DNA of 11,434 bases from JBALVT01 sp036961345. GTDB taxonomy: Bacteria > Pseudomonadota > Gammaproteobacteria > Pseudomonadales > Halieaceae. Positions within the stretch are counted from its first letter, which is position 1. The number at the start of each line of letters is the position of its first letter. Position numbers and translations under genes: made by a program. Shown piece by piece: positions 1 through 6,676 of the stretch. The notes under the pieces are model-generated. The model saw only the letters and a list, made by a program, of their open reading frames with translations, ran no database searches and was not told the origin of the DNA. The stretch is taken from the NCBI GenBank assembly GCA_036961345.1, contig JBALVT010000146.1:1-11434 (forward strand), read 5' to 3'.

Positions 1-190
1 GGTTAACACCCACTGGCGTGGCTAGTTCGCGGGATAAACCAACCGTGGGGACGCACAGTGCAGCAGGCTGTGGTGTCAGGCCCGTTAAAAGGCGTGGGGT
101 TCCAACTGATAACGGGCCTGACACCGCAGTCCGCGGCCCAAAAACGACCAACGATGAGCTTAAATAAGTGCCATTCGCCGTGGCGGGATA
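1..190. other. Intergenic region downstream of hldE, no gene supported
   Basis: No coding sequence is supported here. One plus-strand frame is open from the window edge to a TAA at 162-164, but its translation shows no recognisable motif and it reads straight through the inverted repeat. The only clear structure is the palindrome at 68-129. Confidence 0.5.
68..129. repeat. Long inverted repeat (REP/RAYT-like or MITE-like hairpin)
   Basis: Arms at 68-87 and 110-129 are reverse complements with one mismatch (71 against 126). The inner 16 bp are perfect: GGTGTCAGGCCCGTTA pairs with TAACGGGCCTGACACC. The loop is 22 nt (88-109). Neither flank has a T-run, so it is not a typical intrinsic terminator, although it lies only about 60 bases beyond the hldE stop and could block transcription or protect mRNA ends. 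Its length and symmetry are typical of dispersed REP/RAYT-type palindromes or miniature elements. The inverted repeat is seen directly; the family assignment is inference, because copy number cannot be seen in one window. Confidence 0.8.
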
Positions 191-1618
191 CTAGTCGCCG
201 CTTTTTATTTTGCTGACGATAGCGGTAGTCGACAGGTCATCGACAAAACCCACTGGCCTGACTTCACCGCCGTACGCTTCAACGATTTCCCAGCCAACCA
301 CGCCCTCTTTATCGTAGTCACCGCCCTTTACCAGAACGTCAGGTTTTAGCGCGTGCAGCAGAGGTTCGGGGGTGTCATCTTCAAAACACACCACCCAATC
401 AACCGCTTCAAGACCTGCCAGTACCGCCATTCGGCGGTCCTGCGGATTTATCGGTCGGCCTCTACCCTTAAGTTTGCGAACCGATTTATCGCTGTTAATC
501 GCAACAATCAGACGATCTCCCAATTCTTTTGCCTGCTCGAGATAACCCACATGTCCCGCGTGAATAATATCGAAACAGCCATTGGTAAAAACCACTTTTT
601 CACCGTGACTGCGCGCGTCGGCAACAGCAATCTGCAATTGGCCCAGCGTAACTGCACCGCGCTCTGACCCCTGATCCACCTGAATAGCGCGGCGCAATTC
701 CGGCGCGCTCACAGCTGCAGTGCCCAGCTGACTTACAACGATACTGGCCGCGGTGTTGGCCAACGCAACGGCTTGAGGCAATTCTTCTCCGGCCGCTACT
801 GCCGCAGCTAAAACTGCTATCACGGTATCACCGGCACCCGTTACATCAAATACTTCACGCGCCCTGGCGGGCAAATGAAACTCTTCTTCACCCGGGCGCA
901 ACAAGGTCATACCGTGTTCGCCGCGTGTTACCAGCAAAGCACCCAAGGCCAGTTCCCGCATTAGCTCTTCGCCTTTGGCAACCAGCTCATCCTCGGTTTC
1001 GCAAGGCCCAACAACAGCTTCAAATTCGTGTAGATTCGGCGTCATGATAGTGGCGCCGCGATACCGGGCAAAATCAGTACCCTTTGGGTCGACCAATACA
1101 GGAACACCAGCCGCTTTTGCCGCCGCTATCATAGCGCCGGGGTTTTGTAGGGCACCCTTGGCATAGTCAGATAAAACAAGCGCTCCGCAGTGCTCGAGAT
1201 ATGTTTCGATATTCTGCTCTAAATCCGATCCCTCCCCTGCCAAACCCGATTCCTCAAAGTCCAGGCGGATCAATTGCTGCTGACGGCTAATCACTCTGAG
1301 CTTGGTAATGGTGGGATGGTCCGCCACCCGATGGAAGACGCAACTCACGCCCGCACCATGCAGCATGTCTTGCAGGGAATCAGCCATCTCATCATCACCG
1401 GTAAAGCCGCGCAAGGTGGCGCCGGCGCCTAGCGCAGCTATATTGAAGGCCACGTTACCCGCACCGCCGGGGCGATCATTGATCTGTTCGACTTTCACCA
1501 CAGGCACGGGCGCCTCGGGAGAAATACGGGATGTCCCCCCCTGCCAATAGCGATCCAGCATAATATCGCCAATCACAAGGACCTTCGCACGATCAAAGCG
1601 CGGCATAGTGAGTTTCAT
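191..1618 (-). CDS. hldE: Bifunctional heptose-7-phosphate kinase / heptose-1-phosphate adenylyltransferase
   Basis: HldE (RfaE) catalyses two cytoplasmic steps of ADP-L-glycero-beta-D-manno-heptose synthesis for the LPS inner core: phosphorylation at C1 of D-glycero-beta-D-manno-heptose 7-phosphate, and transfer of AMP to the heptose 1-phosphate. The N-terminal half (about residues 1-320) is a PfkB/ribokinase fold with RPGGAGNVA at 48-56 and GAGDT at 260-264, where D263 is the expected catalytic base. The C-terminal half is a nucleotidyltransferase with FTNGCFDIIHAGH at 343-355, including the HxGH motif at 352-355. The chosen ATG at 1618 gives 475 aa, close to the 477 aa of the E. coli protein, whose start (MKVTLPEF) it resembles (MKLTMPRF). 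A GAGG lies 11 nt upstream. The frame stays open 26 codons further upstream, but that extension is not typical of the family. It is monocistronic here and divergent from the next gene. Confidence 0.97.
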   Translation of the reverse strand: MKLTMPRFDRAKVLVIGDIMLDRYWQGGTSRISPEAPVPVVKVEQINDRPGGAGNVAFNIAALGAGATLRGFTGDDEMADSLQDMLHGAGVSCVFHRVADHPTITKLRVISRQQQLIRLDFEESGLAGEGSDLEQNIETYLEHCGALVLSDYAKGALQNPGAMIAAAKAAGVPVLVDPKGTDFARYRGATIMTPNLHEFEAVVGPCETEDELVAKGEELMRELALGALLVTRGEHGMTLLRPGEEEFHLPARAREVFDVTGAGDTVIAVLAAAVAAGEELPQAVALANTAASIVVSQLGTAAVSAPELRRAIQVDQGSERGAVTLGQLQIAVADARSHGEKVVFTNGCFDIIHAGHVGYLEQAKELGDRLIVAINSDKSVRKLKGRGRPINPQDRRMAVLAGLEAVDWVVCFEDDTPEPLLHALKPDVLVKGGDYDKEGVVGWEIVEAYGGEVRPVGFVDDLSTTAIVSKIKSGD

Positions 1619-1635
1619 CGTTTGCTGTACCTCAT

Positions 1636-1660
1636 AAAAAAACCACCGCCGGATGAGCGG
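1636..1660 (-). terminator. Possible attenuator hairpin in the hldE leader
   Basis: Read on the minus strand, CCGCT-CATCC-GGCGG forms a short stem (four G-C pairs plus wobbles, loop of about 5). A TGG follows, then a run of seven T at 1642-1636. The arrangement resembles a weak intrinsic terminator and lies between the candidate hldE promoter and its start codon, so it could act as an attenuator. The stem is short, so this is tentative. Confidence 0.3.
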
Positions 1661-1678
1661 CTCTGGCATGGAATTTTC

Positions 1679-1706
1679 ATCATAACACGGCCACATAACA
1701 ACCCAA
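1679..1706 (-). promoter_or_regulatory. Candidate hldE promoter
   Basis: On the minus strand a TTGGGT box (1706-1701) lies 16 nt before TATGAT (1684-1679), a 5/6 match to the sigma70 -10 consensus. Transcription would begin about 55-60 nt upstream of the hldE ATG. If this is the promoter, the upstream in-frame extension of hldE would mostly lie in or before the promoter, which supports the shorter start. Confidence 0.4.
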
Positions 1707-1722
1707 GGCGCGCCGCAGATAC

Positions 1723-1751
1723 TTGCCTTGCTCCCCTAAAACCGCTACTTT
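1723..1751 (+). promoter_or_regulatory. Weak candidate promoter for the 1785 methyltransferase-like gene
   Basis: TTGCCT (1723-1728) and TACTTT (1746-1751) are separated by exactly 17 nt, but the -10 match is only 3/6. It is the best pairing I found in the short gap upstream of the gene. Low confidence. Confidence 0.2.
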
Positions 1752-1784
1752 CCCCTGCCACAGTACCCCGACAAGATTGATATT

Positions 1785-2402
1785 ATGATCCAAGGACTTC
1801 CAGCGAACATCGACGACATCAAGGGCTTTCTTGCAGAGGATGAAGCCCAGGCCCTATATGACTACGCAATGCTAGGCAGCAGCATCGGGCCGGTATTGGA
1901 AATAGGCAGCTACTGCGGTAAATCTACCATCTATCTGGGTCTGGCATGCCAAGCGAATAACAGTACAGTATTCGCTCTGGACCATCACCGAGGTTCAGAG
2001 GAACACCAGCTGGGAGAGTTTTTCCACGATCCGGATCTGTACGATCAGGGTGTTGGCTTGATGGATACTTTCAGAGAATTCAGGCGCAATATTCACAGAG
2101 CCGGTCTCGATGAAACCGTGGTGCCTGTTGTAGCGGGCTCCGAAGCCGCAGCGCGCAACTGGCACACGCCCCTCGGCATGGTTTTTATCGACGGAGGACA
2201 CAGCCTGGACGCTGCTTTGACAGACTATCGCTGCTGGAGCGCACACTTGAAACGCGGCGGCCTGCTGGCCATTCATGACATATATCCCGATCCGTACAAA
2301 GGAGGCCAGGCACCGAATGCCATTTATAAGATGGCACTTGCGTCAGGGTTGTTTGAACTTTTAGTAAGGGTAAATAGTTTAGGTGTATTGCGGCGCCTGT
2401 AA
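1785..2402 (+). CDS. Class I SAM-dependent methyltransferase-like protein (Methyltransf_24 type)
   Basis: A 205-aa Rossmann-fold protein. VLEIGSYCGKST at residues 37-48 fits the glycine-rich SAM-binding motif I. ALDHH at 64-68 has an acidic residue where the SAM ribose ligand is expected. FIDGGHS around 134-140, with D136 and H139, matches the metal or catalytic strand of the Methyltransf_24 / cephalosporin-hydroxylase-like group, whose members often modify sugars. LKRGGLLAIHD follows as a late core strand. The substrate is unknown; the setting beside hldE suggests a glycan or nucleotide-sugar substrate, which is inference. The start is the first ATG in the frame, and I see no good Shine-Dalgarno sequence 5-12 nt upstream, so the start is less certain than the family. 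It is divergent from hldE and convergent with the next gene. Confidence 0.75.
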   Translation: MIQGLPANIDDIKGFLAEDEAQALYDYAMLGSSIGPVLEIGSYCGKSTIYLGLACQANNSTVFALDHHRGSEEHQLGEFFHDPDLYDQGVGLMDTFREFRRNIHRAGLDETVVPVVAGSEAAARNWHTPLGMVFIDGGHSLDAALTDYRCWSAHLKRGGLLAIHDIYPDPYKGGQAPNAIYKMALASGLFELLVRVNSLGVLRRL

Positions 2403-2415
2403 GGGATCGCCGCAG
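2388..2415. terminator. Hairpin between convergent genes
   Basis: TTGCGGCG at 2388-2395 pairs with CGCCGCAG at 2408-2415 (seven Watson-Crick pairs plus one G-T), with a 12-nt loop. It spans the stop codon of the 1785 gene and the 18-nt gap to the stop of the convergent gene. Neither strand has a following T-run, so it would be a weak or Rho-assisted bidirectional terminator at best. Confidence 0.35.
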
Positions 2416-2420
2416 CAAAC

Positions 2421-3500
2421 TCAATCAACCAAGAGTCGCCGTTCGCCCAATTCGCTGTTCGCTACATCCAATAACTGAACTTTGGTAAACAAACCAGATG
2501 CCGCTGTGTGTTCGGTAAGCGCATCGGCCGCCAGCAAAATGGCGCCAGCCGTCCAGGTGGGCTTTTCATCCGGCCACAATAAATCTTCGACAAGCTGATA
2601 TCCGGTCCAGTAGGAACCATTACTGGTGCGCCACTGATGCAACCAGCTATAGACCTCAACGGCGCGCGCGCGATCACCCGCCGCCAGCAGCGCCATCACC
2701 AGTTCACAAGATTCAGCGATGGTTACCCAGGGTTCCTGTTTTTCGCAACGGCAGCCGAGTTTGTCCTCCACGAATTCATCCCAGCGAGCGGCAAGCCTTG
2801 CACGTGACTCAGGCTCACTCAGTACACCGGTGAGCACCGGGTAAAACCAATCCATGGAATAGCGTGATTTGCTCTCCCAGGTTCTATCAAAGCGCTCAGG
2901 TTTGTTACGCAATGCGTCGCCAAGATTCTCTCGGGCCTGGGCCCATTGAGGCCGCGACTCCCCAAGAGTAACCGCTATATTGTTTGCGCACTCCAGGCTC
3001 TTATAGATAGAGCTACAGCCCGTTACAAGTGCATCGCCTTTGGGCTCTCCGTTGGCTTCCACCGCCCAGTGAATGTCGCCGTATTCGGTTTGCAAAGACA
3101 AAACAAAAGCCAGTGCCTTATCAACCATCGGCCACATCGCTTGCAAAAATTCGAGGTCAGCCGACACCAGGAAGTGGTGCCACACCCCCGTAGCGACGTA
3201 AGCCACAAAATTGGTCTCACGTCTTTCGGGGTTATCAACCGTTTCTCCGCGGTAAGATGCCCACCAACTGCCATCGTCCAGTTGACGATCAAATAGCCAC
3301 TGGTAGGCGTGCCTTGCGGCATCGTATTCACCGCCAATAGACAGACCCATTGCGGCTTCAACATGGTCCCAGGGATCGGTATACCCACCCTCGAACCAGG
3401 GGATTTCTCCAGTAGGCTGTTGAACATCCAATATAAATTGTACGGTTGGGCGAAGAAATTCCTCGGGAAACAAACCGCGACTGAGGTAAAGACCGCTCAT
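2421..3500 (-). CDS. Six-hairpin (alpha/alpha toroid) glycosidase-like / 'prenyltransferase-like' protein
   Basis: A 359-aa protein built of amphipathic helical hairpins, with aromatic-rich connecting loops. Motifs include GEIPWFEGG (31-39), DPWDHVEAAMGL (42-53), a QLDDGSWW element (73-80) and a second NGSYW loop near 294, followed by PTWTAGAILLAAD near 314-326. The Q-x-x-DGSW element resembles the QW motif of terpene cyclases, which explains why such proteins tend to be labelled prenyltransferase. The overall look is that of a six-hairpin glycoside hydrolase-like toroid. I see no signal peptide, so it is probably cytoplasmic. The function is unknown: it could trim, bind or proofread a glycan intermediate. 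It is the last gene of the GT4-methyltransferase operon. I chose the ATG at 3500, which overlaps the upstream TGA by one base, over the adjacent TTG at 3503. Confidence 0.75.
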   Translation of the reverse strand: MSGLYLSRGLFPEEFLRPTVQFILDVQQPTGEIPWFEGGYTDPWDHVEAAMGLSIGGEYDAARHAYQWLFDRQLDDGSWWASYRGETVDNPERRETNFVAYVATGVWHHFLVSADLEFLQAMWPMVDKALAFVLSLQTEYGDIHWAVEANGEPKGDALVTGCSSIYKSLECANNIAVTLGESRPQWAQARENLGDALRNKPERFDRTWESKSRYSMDWFYPVLTGVLSEPESRARLAARWDEFVEDKLGCRCEKQEPWVTIAESCELVMALLAAGDRARAVEVYSWLHQWRTSNGSYWTGYQLVEDLLWPDEKPTWTAGAILLAADALTEHTAASGLFTKVQLLDVANSELGERRLLVD

Positions 3501-4213
3501 CAAACAACCTCCTTACGAAAGTACATCACGACACTTTTTCCCATAATTGGATTGAGTAGACGCTCGAGAATTCGAGTGAATGCCGGTCGATCCATCAAGT
3601 CCCATACCAAAAACCGATGGTATTGAGATATCAGCCAATTGTTTTCCTTGGTATCCCAAAACAAACACTGTAACCACCAGTAGGGCGCGTGCAACGCATG
3701 TGCCCAATGTCGATGTGTGTGCCGAAAGCCCAGGCCCTCGATCTCGGAGCGCAGCTTCCCGGCACGGAAAATACGTAAATGACCGCCCACCACCTGATGG
3801 TAGGCATCACTGAGCGCCCAGCATATTTTTTCTGGCCAACTACGCGGAACACTCGCGCAGAACAGGCCACCGGGTTTCAAAACACGTTCGATTTCCTTGA
3901 GAGCACCCTGATAATCAGGGATATGCTCTAACACCTCACTGCAAATAACCCTGTCAAAACTGTTGTCGGCGAAAGGCAATGCCAGTGCATTCGCTGAAGA
4001 CAGACCAAATGATTTGGCTGCATTATCTGGCTCATTGAAATCTTCAAACTTGGCTCGCGTTGTCTGCAGGTCCTGCAGGGATAAATCCACTCCCACAGAC
4101 TGCACTTCGCCTTCTATATAAGCAGAGATAACGTGACGGCCTTCACCGCAACCCAGGTCCAGTACCACGTCACCGGATTCGAGGGGAAAATACCGAAAAT
4201 CAACCGTTTGCAT
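3500..4213 (-). CDS. Class I SAM-dependent methyltransferase (Methyltransf_11 type)
   Basis: A 237-aa methyltransferase. VLDLGCGEGRH at 17-27 is a textbook SAM-binding motif I, VGVDLS at 40-45 ends in the expected ribose-binding acidic strand, and the motif II region PFADNSFDRVICSEVLEHI at 80-98 is followed by the LKPGGLF loop. This is the UbiE/Methyltransf_11 pattern, found in O- and N-methyltransferases acting on small molecules, sugars and lipids. The C-terminal third is rich in Trp and His (HWAHALHAPYWWLQ) and may form the acceptor site. The gene starts inside the end of the GT4 gene (14-base overlap) and its TGA overlaps the ATG of the next gene, so the three are co-translated. Methylation of the sugar added by the neighbouring transferase is a reasonable but unproven guess. 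The Shine-Dalgarno is weak (CAGG), which fits translational coupling. Confidence 0.85.
   Translation of the reverse strand: MQTVDFRYFPLESGDVVLDLGCGEGRHVISAYIEGEVQSVGVDLSLQDLQTTRAKFEDFNEPDNAAKSFGLSSANALALPFADNSFDRVICSEVLEHIPDYQGALKEIERVLKPGGLFCASVPRSWPEKICWALSDAYHQVVGGHLRIFRAGKLRSEIEGLGFRHTHRHWAHALHAPYWWLQCLFWDTKENNWLISQYHRFLVWDLMDRPAFTRILERLLNPIMGKSVVMYFRKEVV
3508..3514 (-). promoter_or_regulatory. Strong ribosome binding site of the six-hairpin gene
   Basis: The minus strand reads TAAGGAGGTT, a near-perfect anti-16S match. AAGGAGG ends 7 nt before the ATG at 3500. It lies within the 3' end of the upstream methyltransferase gene, so it decides the start and implies coupled but strong translation of the last operon gene. 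Confidence 0.8.
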
Positions 4214-5585
4214 CGTTCAAAACCTGTTCGTAATAGTCAGTCATTTGGCCGGCACACACCTGCCAACAAAATTCGTCGAGAATACGCTGCCGCCCTTTTT
4301 TCGCCAATTCTTCACGGCGCTGAGGATTCTCCAATAGGTCTGTTATGGCGCCAACCAGTGCTTTGACACTTTTAGCGGGTACGATAACACCGGCATCACC
4401 CACCACTTCTGGCAAAGCTCCGCCATCCGTCGACACTACCGGCACTGCGCAGGCCATCGCCTCTCCGGCTGGCAGACCAAACCCTTCATAAACCGAGGGC
4501 ACAACGGCGACTGTCGCCTCAGCGTAATAGCGCACCATCTGCTCCGTACTGATGCCACTGACAAACTTAACCTTATCTTTAATGCCCAGAGCCCTCACCA
4601 GACGTTCCGTTTTGCCGCCAGGCTGGGGCTTGGAAACCAACAACAATTCCAGATCCGGATAGCTAGTGAGTAATTTGGCATAGGCTTTGAGCAAGTATCG
4701 CAAACCCTTCAACGGAGCATCAGCCGATGCGGTAGCCATCAACATTCGCGGCCGGCGTGCAATCTCAGGCAGAGGCCTGAACTGGTCCGTGTCAATTCCG
4801 TTGTGGACCAGACTGATTCCAGCGGGCTGTATTCCAAAATCCGAGGCAATGTCCTGCCTGGAGCAATCCGACACAGTCACAATATTGTGCAGTTGCTTGA
4901 CGACCTTTTTTTGCATATTCAAAAAGGAGTGCCATCGGCGGATCAAAATACGCTCGTACCAGTTGCGCGCCGCATTCAAGGCTATTCGTAAATCACTGGT
5001 AATGGGGTGATGCAGCGTGGTCACCAGGGGTAGGCCCATCTCCTGTATTTCCAGCATGCCGTAACTCAAACTCTGGTTATCGTGGATCAAATCGTAGTTG
5101 TGACCATGCTCTTTCAGATATTTAACAGCACGACGACCGAAGGTATAGGGCTCGGCAAAGCCACCGGTGAGCTTGCTGGTCCACTCGAGGATGTTGGTCC
5201 AAGAGCGCAGGTGATTGGGACGCAGTGAGCTCAGGCCATTTTCAAATAAATCCAGGCTGGGGAGCTTTATGAGCGGCACCCGCGGGTCAAGGTGCGGGTA
5301 GGGTGGGCCAGAGATCACATCTACCTTGTGACCGGCCTCCACAAGCGCTTTACTGAGGTATTTCAGGTATACACCCTGACCGCCTCCATAGGGCTGACTG
5401 CGATAGCCCAGTAGGGCGATACGCAATGAGCGCCGCTGTGCCGGCCGCTCCTGAGACAATAAAGTCTGGGGCGAACTGATTTCCGCAGCCAAGGCTGGCG
5501 CAGTCTGATTTGTCTCAGGGTGCCTGATGGGGGCGTCCTCTCGGGTTTTTGCTCTGGGTCTGACGCGACCTGGATTCATGCTCAC
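4200..5585 (-). CDS. Glycosyltransferase family 4 (group 1), GT-B fold
   Basis: A 461-aa retaining-type glycosyltransferase. The N-terminal Rossmann domain begins near residue 54 (LRIALLGYRSQPYGGGQGVYL), where the PYGGGQGVY loop matches the glycine-rich acceptor loop of GT4 enzymes. The C-terminal domain has the donor site VPSVYEGFGLPAGEAMA with the EX7E pair E367 and E375, followed by PVVSTDGGALPEVVGDAG. It would transfer a sugar from a nucleotide donor to a growing glycan on the cytoplasmic face of the inner membrane. Donor and acceptor are not evident; dTDP-rhamnose from the adjacent rml genes or a heptose donor are candidates. The first 52 residues are polar, low in complexity and outside the fold. 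The start is GTG at 5585 or ATG at 5579, and neither has a convincing Shine-Dalgarno. It is the first gene of a three-gene operon. Confidence 0.9.
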   Translation of the reverse strand: MSMNPGRVRPRAKTREDAPIRHPETNQTAPALAAEISSPQTLLSQERPAQRRSLRIALLGYRSQPYGGGQGVYLKYLSKALVEAGHKVDVISGPPYPHLDPRVPLIKLPSLDLFENGLSSLRPNHLRSWTNILEWTSKLTGGFAEPYTFGRRAVKYLKEHGHNYDLIHDNQSLSYGMLEIQEMGLPLVTTLHHPITSDLRIALNAARNWYERILIRRWHSFLNMQKKVVKQLHNIVTVSDCSRQDIASDFGIQPAGISLVHNGIDTDQFRPLPEIARRPRMLMATASADAPLKGLRYLLKAYAKLLTSYPDLELLLVSKPQPGGKTERLVRALGIKDKVKFVSGISTEQMVRYYAEATVAVVPSVYEGFGLPAGEAMACAVPVVSTDGGALPEVVGDAGVIVPAKSVKALVGAITDLLENPQRREELAKKGRQRILDEFCWQVCAGQMTDYYEQVLNDANG

Positions 5586-5770
5586 AAGTGTTCAAACACG
5601 CTCTTCAGTCGTGCCAGACACCTGAAAAAGGGGCTACATTTTAATCAGTTACCGAGTAAAAAGCCAGCCCATCTCAAGATCGCTGAAACGAGCCCTAATG
5701 CGGCCTGAGGTCGTATTTTGCCCCCGTAGCGGCGTATAATGCCGCCTTTTACCGCACTGGATAACGACCT
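5586..5770. other. Divergent intergenic region between GT4 operon and rmlA
   Basis: This 185-base gap separates two diverging transcription units. It holds a perfect TATAAT for rmlA (5735-5740). On the minus strand a TAAAAT follows GATT near 5638-5643 without a good -35, and could serve the GT4 operon. A small palindrome-like GTGTTCAAACAC lies at 5588-5599, just before the GT4 start. Nothing else is evident. Confidence 0.4.
5729..5745 (+). promoter_or_regulatory. rmlA promoter -10 element within a small hairpin
   Basis: A perfect sigma70 -10 box, TATAAT, at 5735-5740 lies 30 nt before the rmlA ATG, giving a predicted leader of about 24 nt. No good -35 is seen at 16-18 nt. The box sits in the loop of GCGGC(5729-5733)/GCCGC(5741-5745). 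CTTTTA follows, so the hairpin also resembles a weak terminator on the plus strand, but its position favours a promoter. Confidence 0.5.
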
Positions 5771-6676
5771 ATGTCCACCACAGCATACAAGGGCATCATT
5801 CTGGCGGGAGGCTCCGGTACACGGCTGCACCCCCTTACCAGTACCGTCAGCAAACAGCTGATGCCTATCTACGACAAACCTATGATTTACTACCCCCTGG
5901 CGACACTGATGCTGGCTGGTATTCGAGATATCCTGGTGATAACGACACCCAGAGACCAACAGGCCTTCAGCGACCTGCTCGGCGATGGCAGTCACTGGGG
6001 AATAAATATCAGCTATACCGTACAGCCCAGCCCCGACGGACTGGCGCAGGCTTTTATCCTCGGCGAAGAATTTATAGGGCGATCCCCGGCTAGCCTTGTT
6101 CTGGGTGACAATATTTTTTACGGTGGCGGATTCAGCAAAAAACTCAAAAGCGCTGCCATGCGCGACACCGGCGCCTCGGTATTCGCCTATTATGTACAGG
6201 ATCCTGAGCGCTATGGCGTAGTCAACTTCAACGCCGATGGTATCGCTCTGGATATCGAGGAAAAGCCCGCTGAGCCTAAATCGCATTACGCGGTCACAGG
6301 CCTGTATTTTTACGACAATGATGTTGTGGATATCGCCAAAAGCATTCAGCCGTCTCCCCGGGGAGAGCTGGAGATCACCGACCTGAACAAAGTCTACCTG
6401 GAGCGGGGCGATCTTCAGGTAGAACTTATGAGCCGAGGTACCGCCTGGCTCGATACGGGTACGCACAACTCGCTACTCGATGCCGCCAATTTTATTCGCG
6501 TAGTGGAGGAGCGCCAGGGTTTAAAAATTGCCTGCCCTGAGGAAGTCGCCTATCGCATGGGATATATCTCCGCCGATGAGCTACTGGCACTGGCCGCACC
6601 GCTTGAGAAAAGTGGTTATGGCCTCTACCTTAAGAACTTACTCAATGATGTTGGCGTGGTATTCGATGAAGTTTAA
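5771..6676 (+). CDS. rmlA: Glucose-1-phosphate thymidylyltransferase (RmlA)
   Basis: RmlA joins dTTP and glucose 1-phosphate to give dTDP-glucose, the first and feedback-regulated step of dTDP-L-rhamnose synthesis in the cytoplasm. The 301-aa length is normal for the long, rhamnose-pathway type. GGSGTRLHPLT at 13-23 is the nucleotide-binding signature, followed by KQLMPIYDKPMIYYPL (28-43). LGDNIFYGGG contains the metal-binding Asp at D113, and LDTGTHNSLLDAANF carries the second conserved Asp. YRMGYIS near the end is also typical. The ATG at 5771 has a modest GGAT Shine-Dalgarno about 9 nt upstream. The gene overlaps rmlC by 11 bases, so the pair is an operon. An allosteric dTDP-rhamnose site is known for the family but was not checked residue by residue. 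Confidence 0.98.
   Translation: MSTTAYKGIILAGGSGTRLHPLTSTVSKQLMPIYDKPMIYYPLATLMLAGIRDILVITTPRDQQAFSDLLGDGSHWGINISYTVQPSPDGLAQAFILGEEFIGRSPASLVLGDNIFYGGGFSKKLKSAAMRDTGASVFAYYVQDPERYGVVNFNADGIALDIEEKPAEPKSHYAVTGLYFYDNDVVDIAKSIQPSPRGELEITDLNKVYLERGDLQVELMSRGTAWLDTGTHNSLLDAANFIRVVEERQGLKIACPEEVAYRMGYISADELLALAAPLEKSGYGLYLKNLLNDVGVVFDEV

Noticed and set aside
3..164. Plus-strand open frame from the window edge to TAA at 162-164
   Set aside because: It passes through the whole inverted repeat, has no recognisable motif and an unlikely composition. It may be the tail of a gene outside the window, but nothing supports that.
353..667. Plus-strand open frame of 104 codons opposite hldE
   Set aside because: It lies fully antisense to a certain gene, has no domain motif and no ribosome site; a shadow frame.
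1619..1696. Upstream 26-codon extension of hldE
   Set aside because: The extension is not found in the characterised E. coli protein. The family start (MKLTMPRF) has its own ribosome site, and a candidate promoter overlaps the extension.
5729..5750. Intrinsic terminator upstream of rmlA (GCGGC/GCCGC then CTTTT)
   Set aside because: A five-bp stem with a short T-run could fit, but no plus-strand gene lies upstream that needs terminating, and the loop is a perfect -10 box at a suitable distance from rmlA.
5645..6466. Minus-strand open frame of 273 codons opposite rmlA
   Set aside because: Long, but antisense to the well-conserved rmlA. Its translation has no recognisable motif, and it would run into the divergent promoter region.
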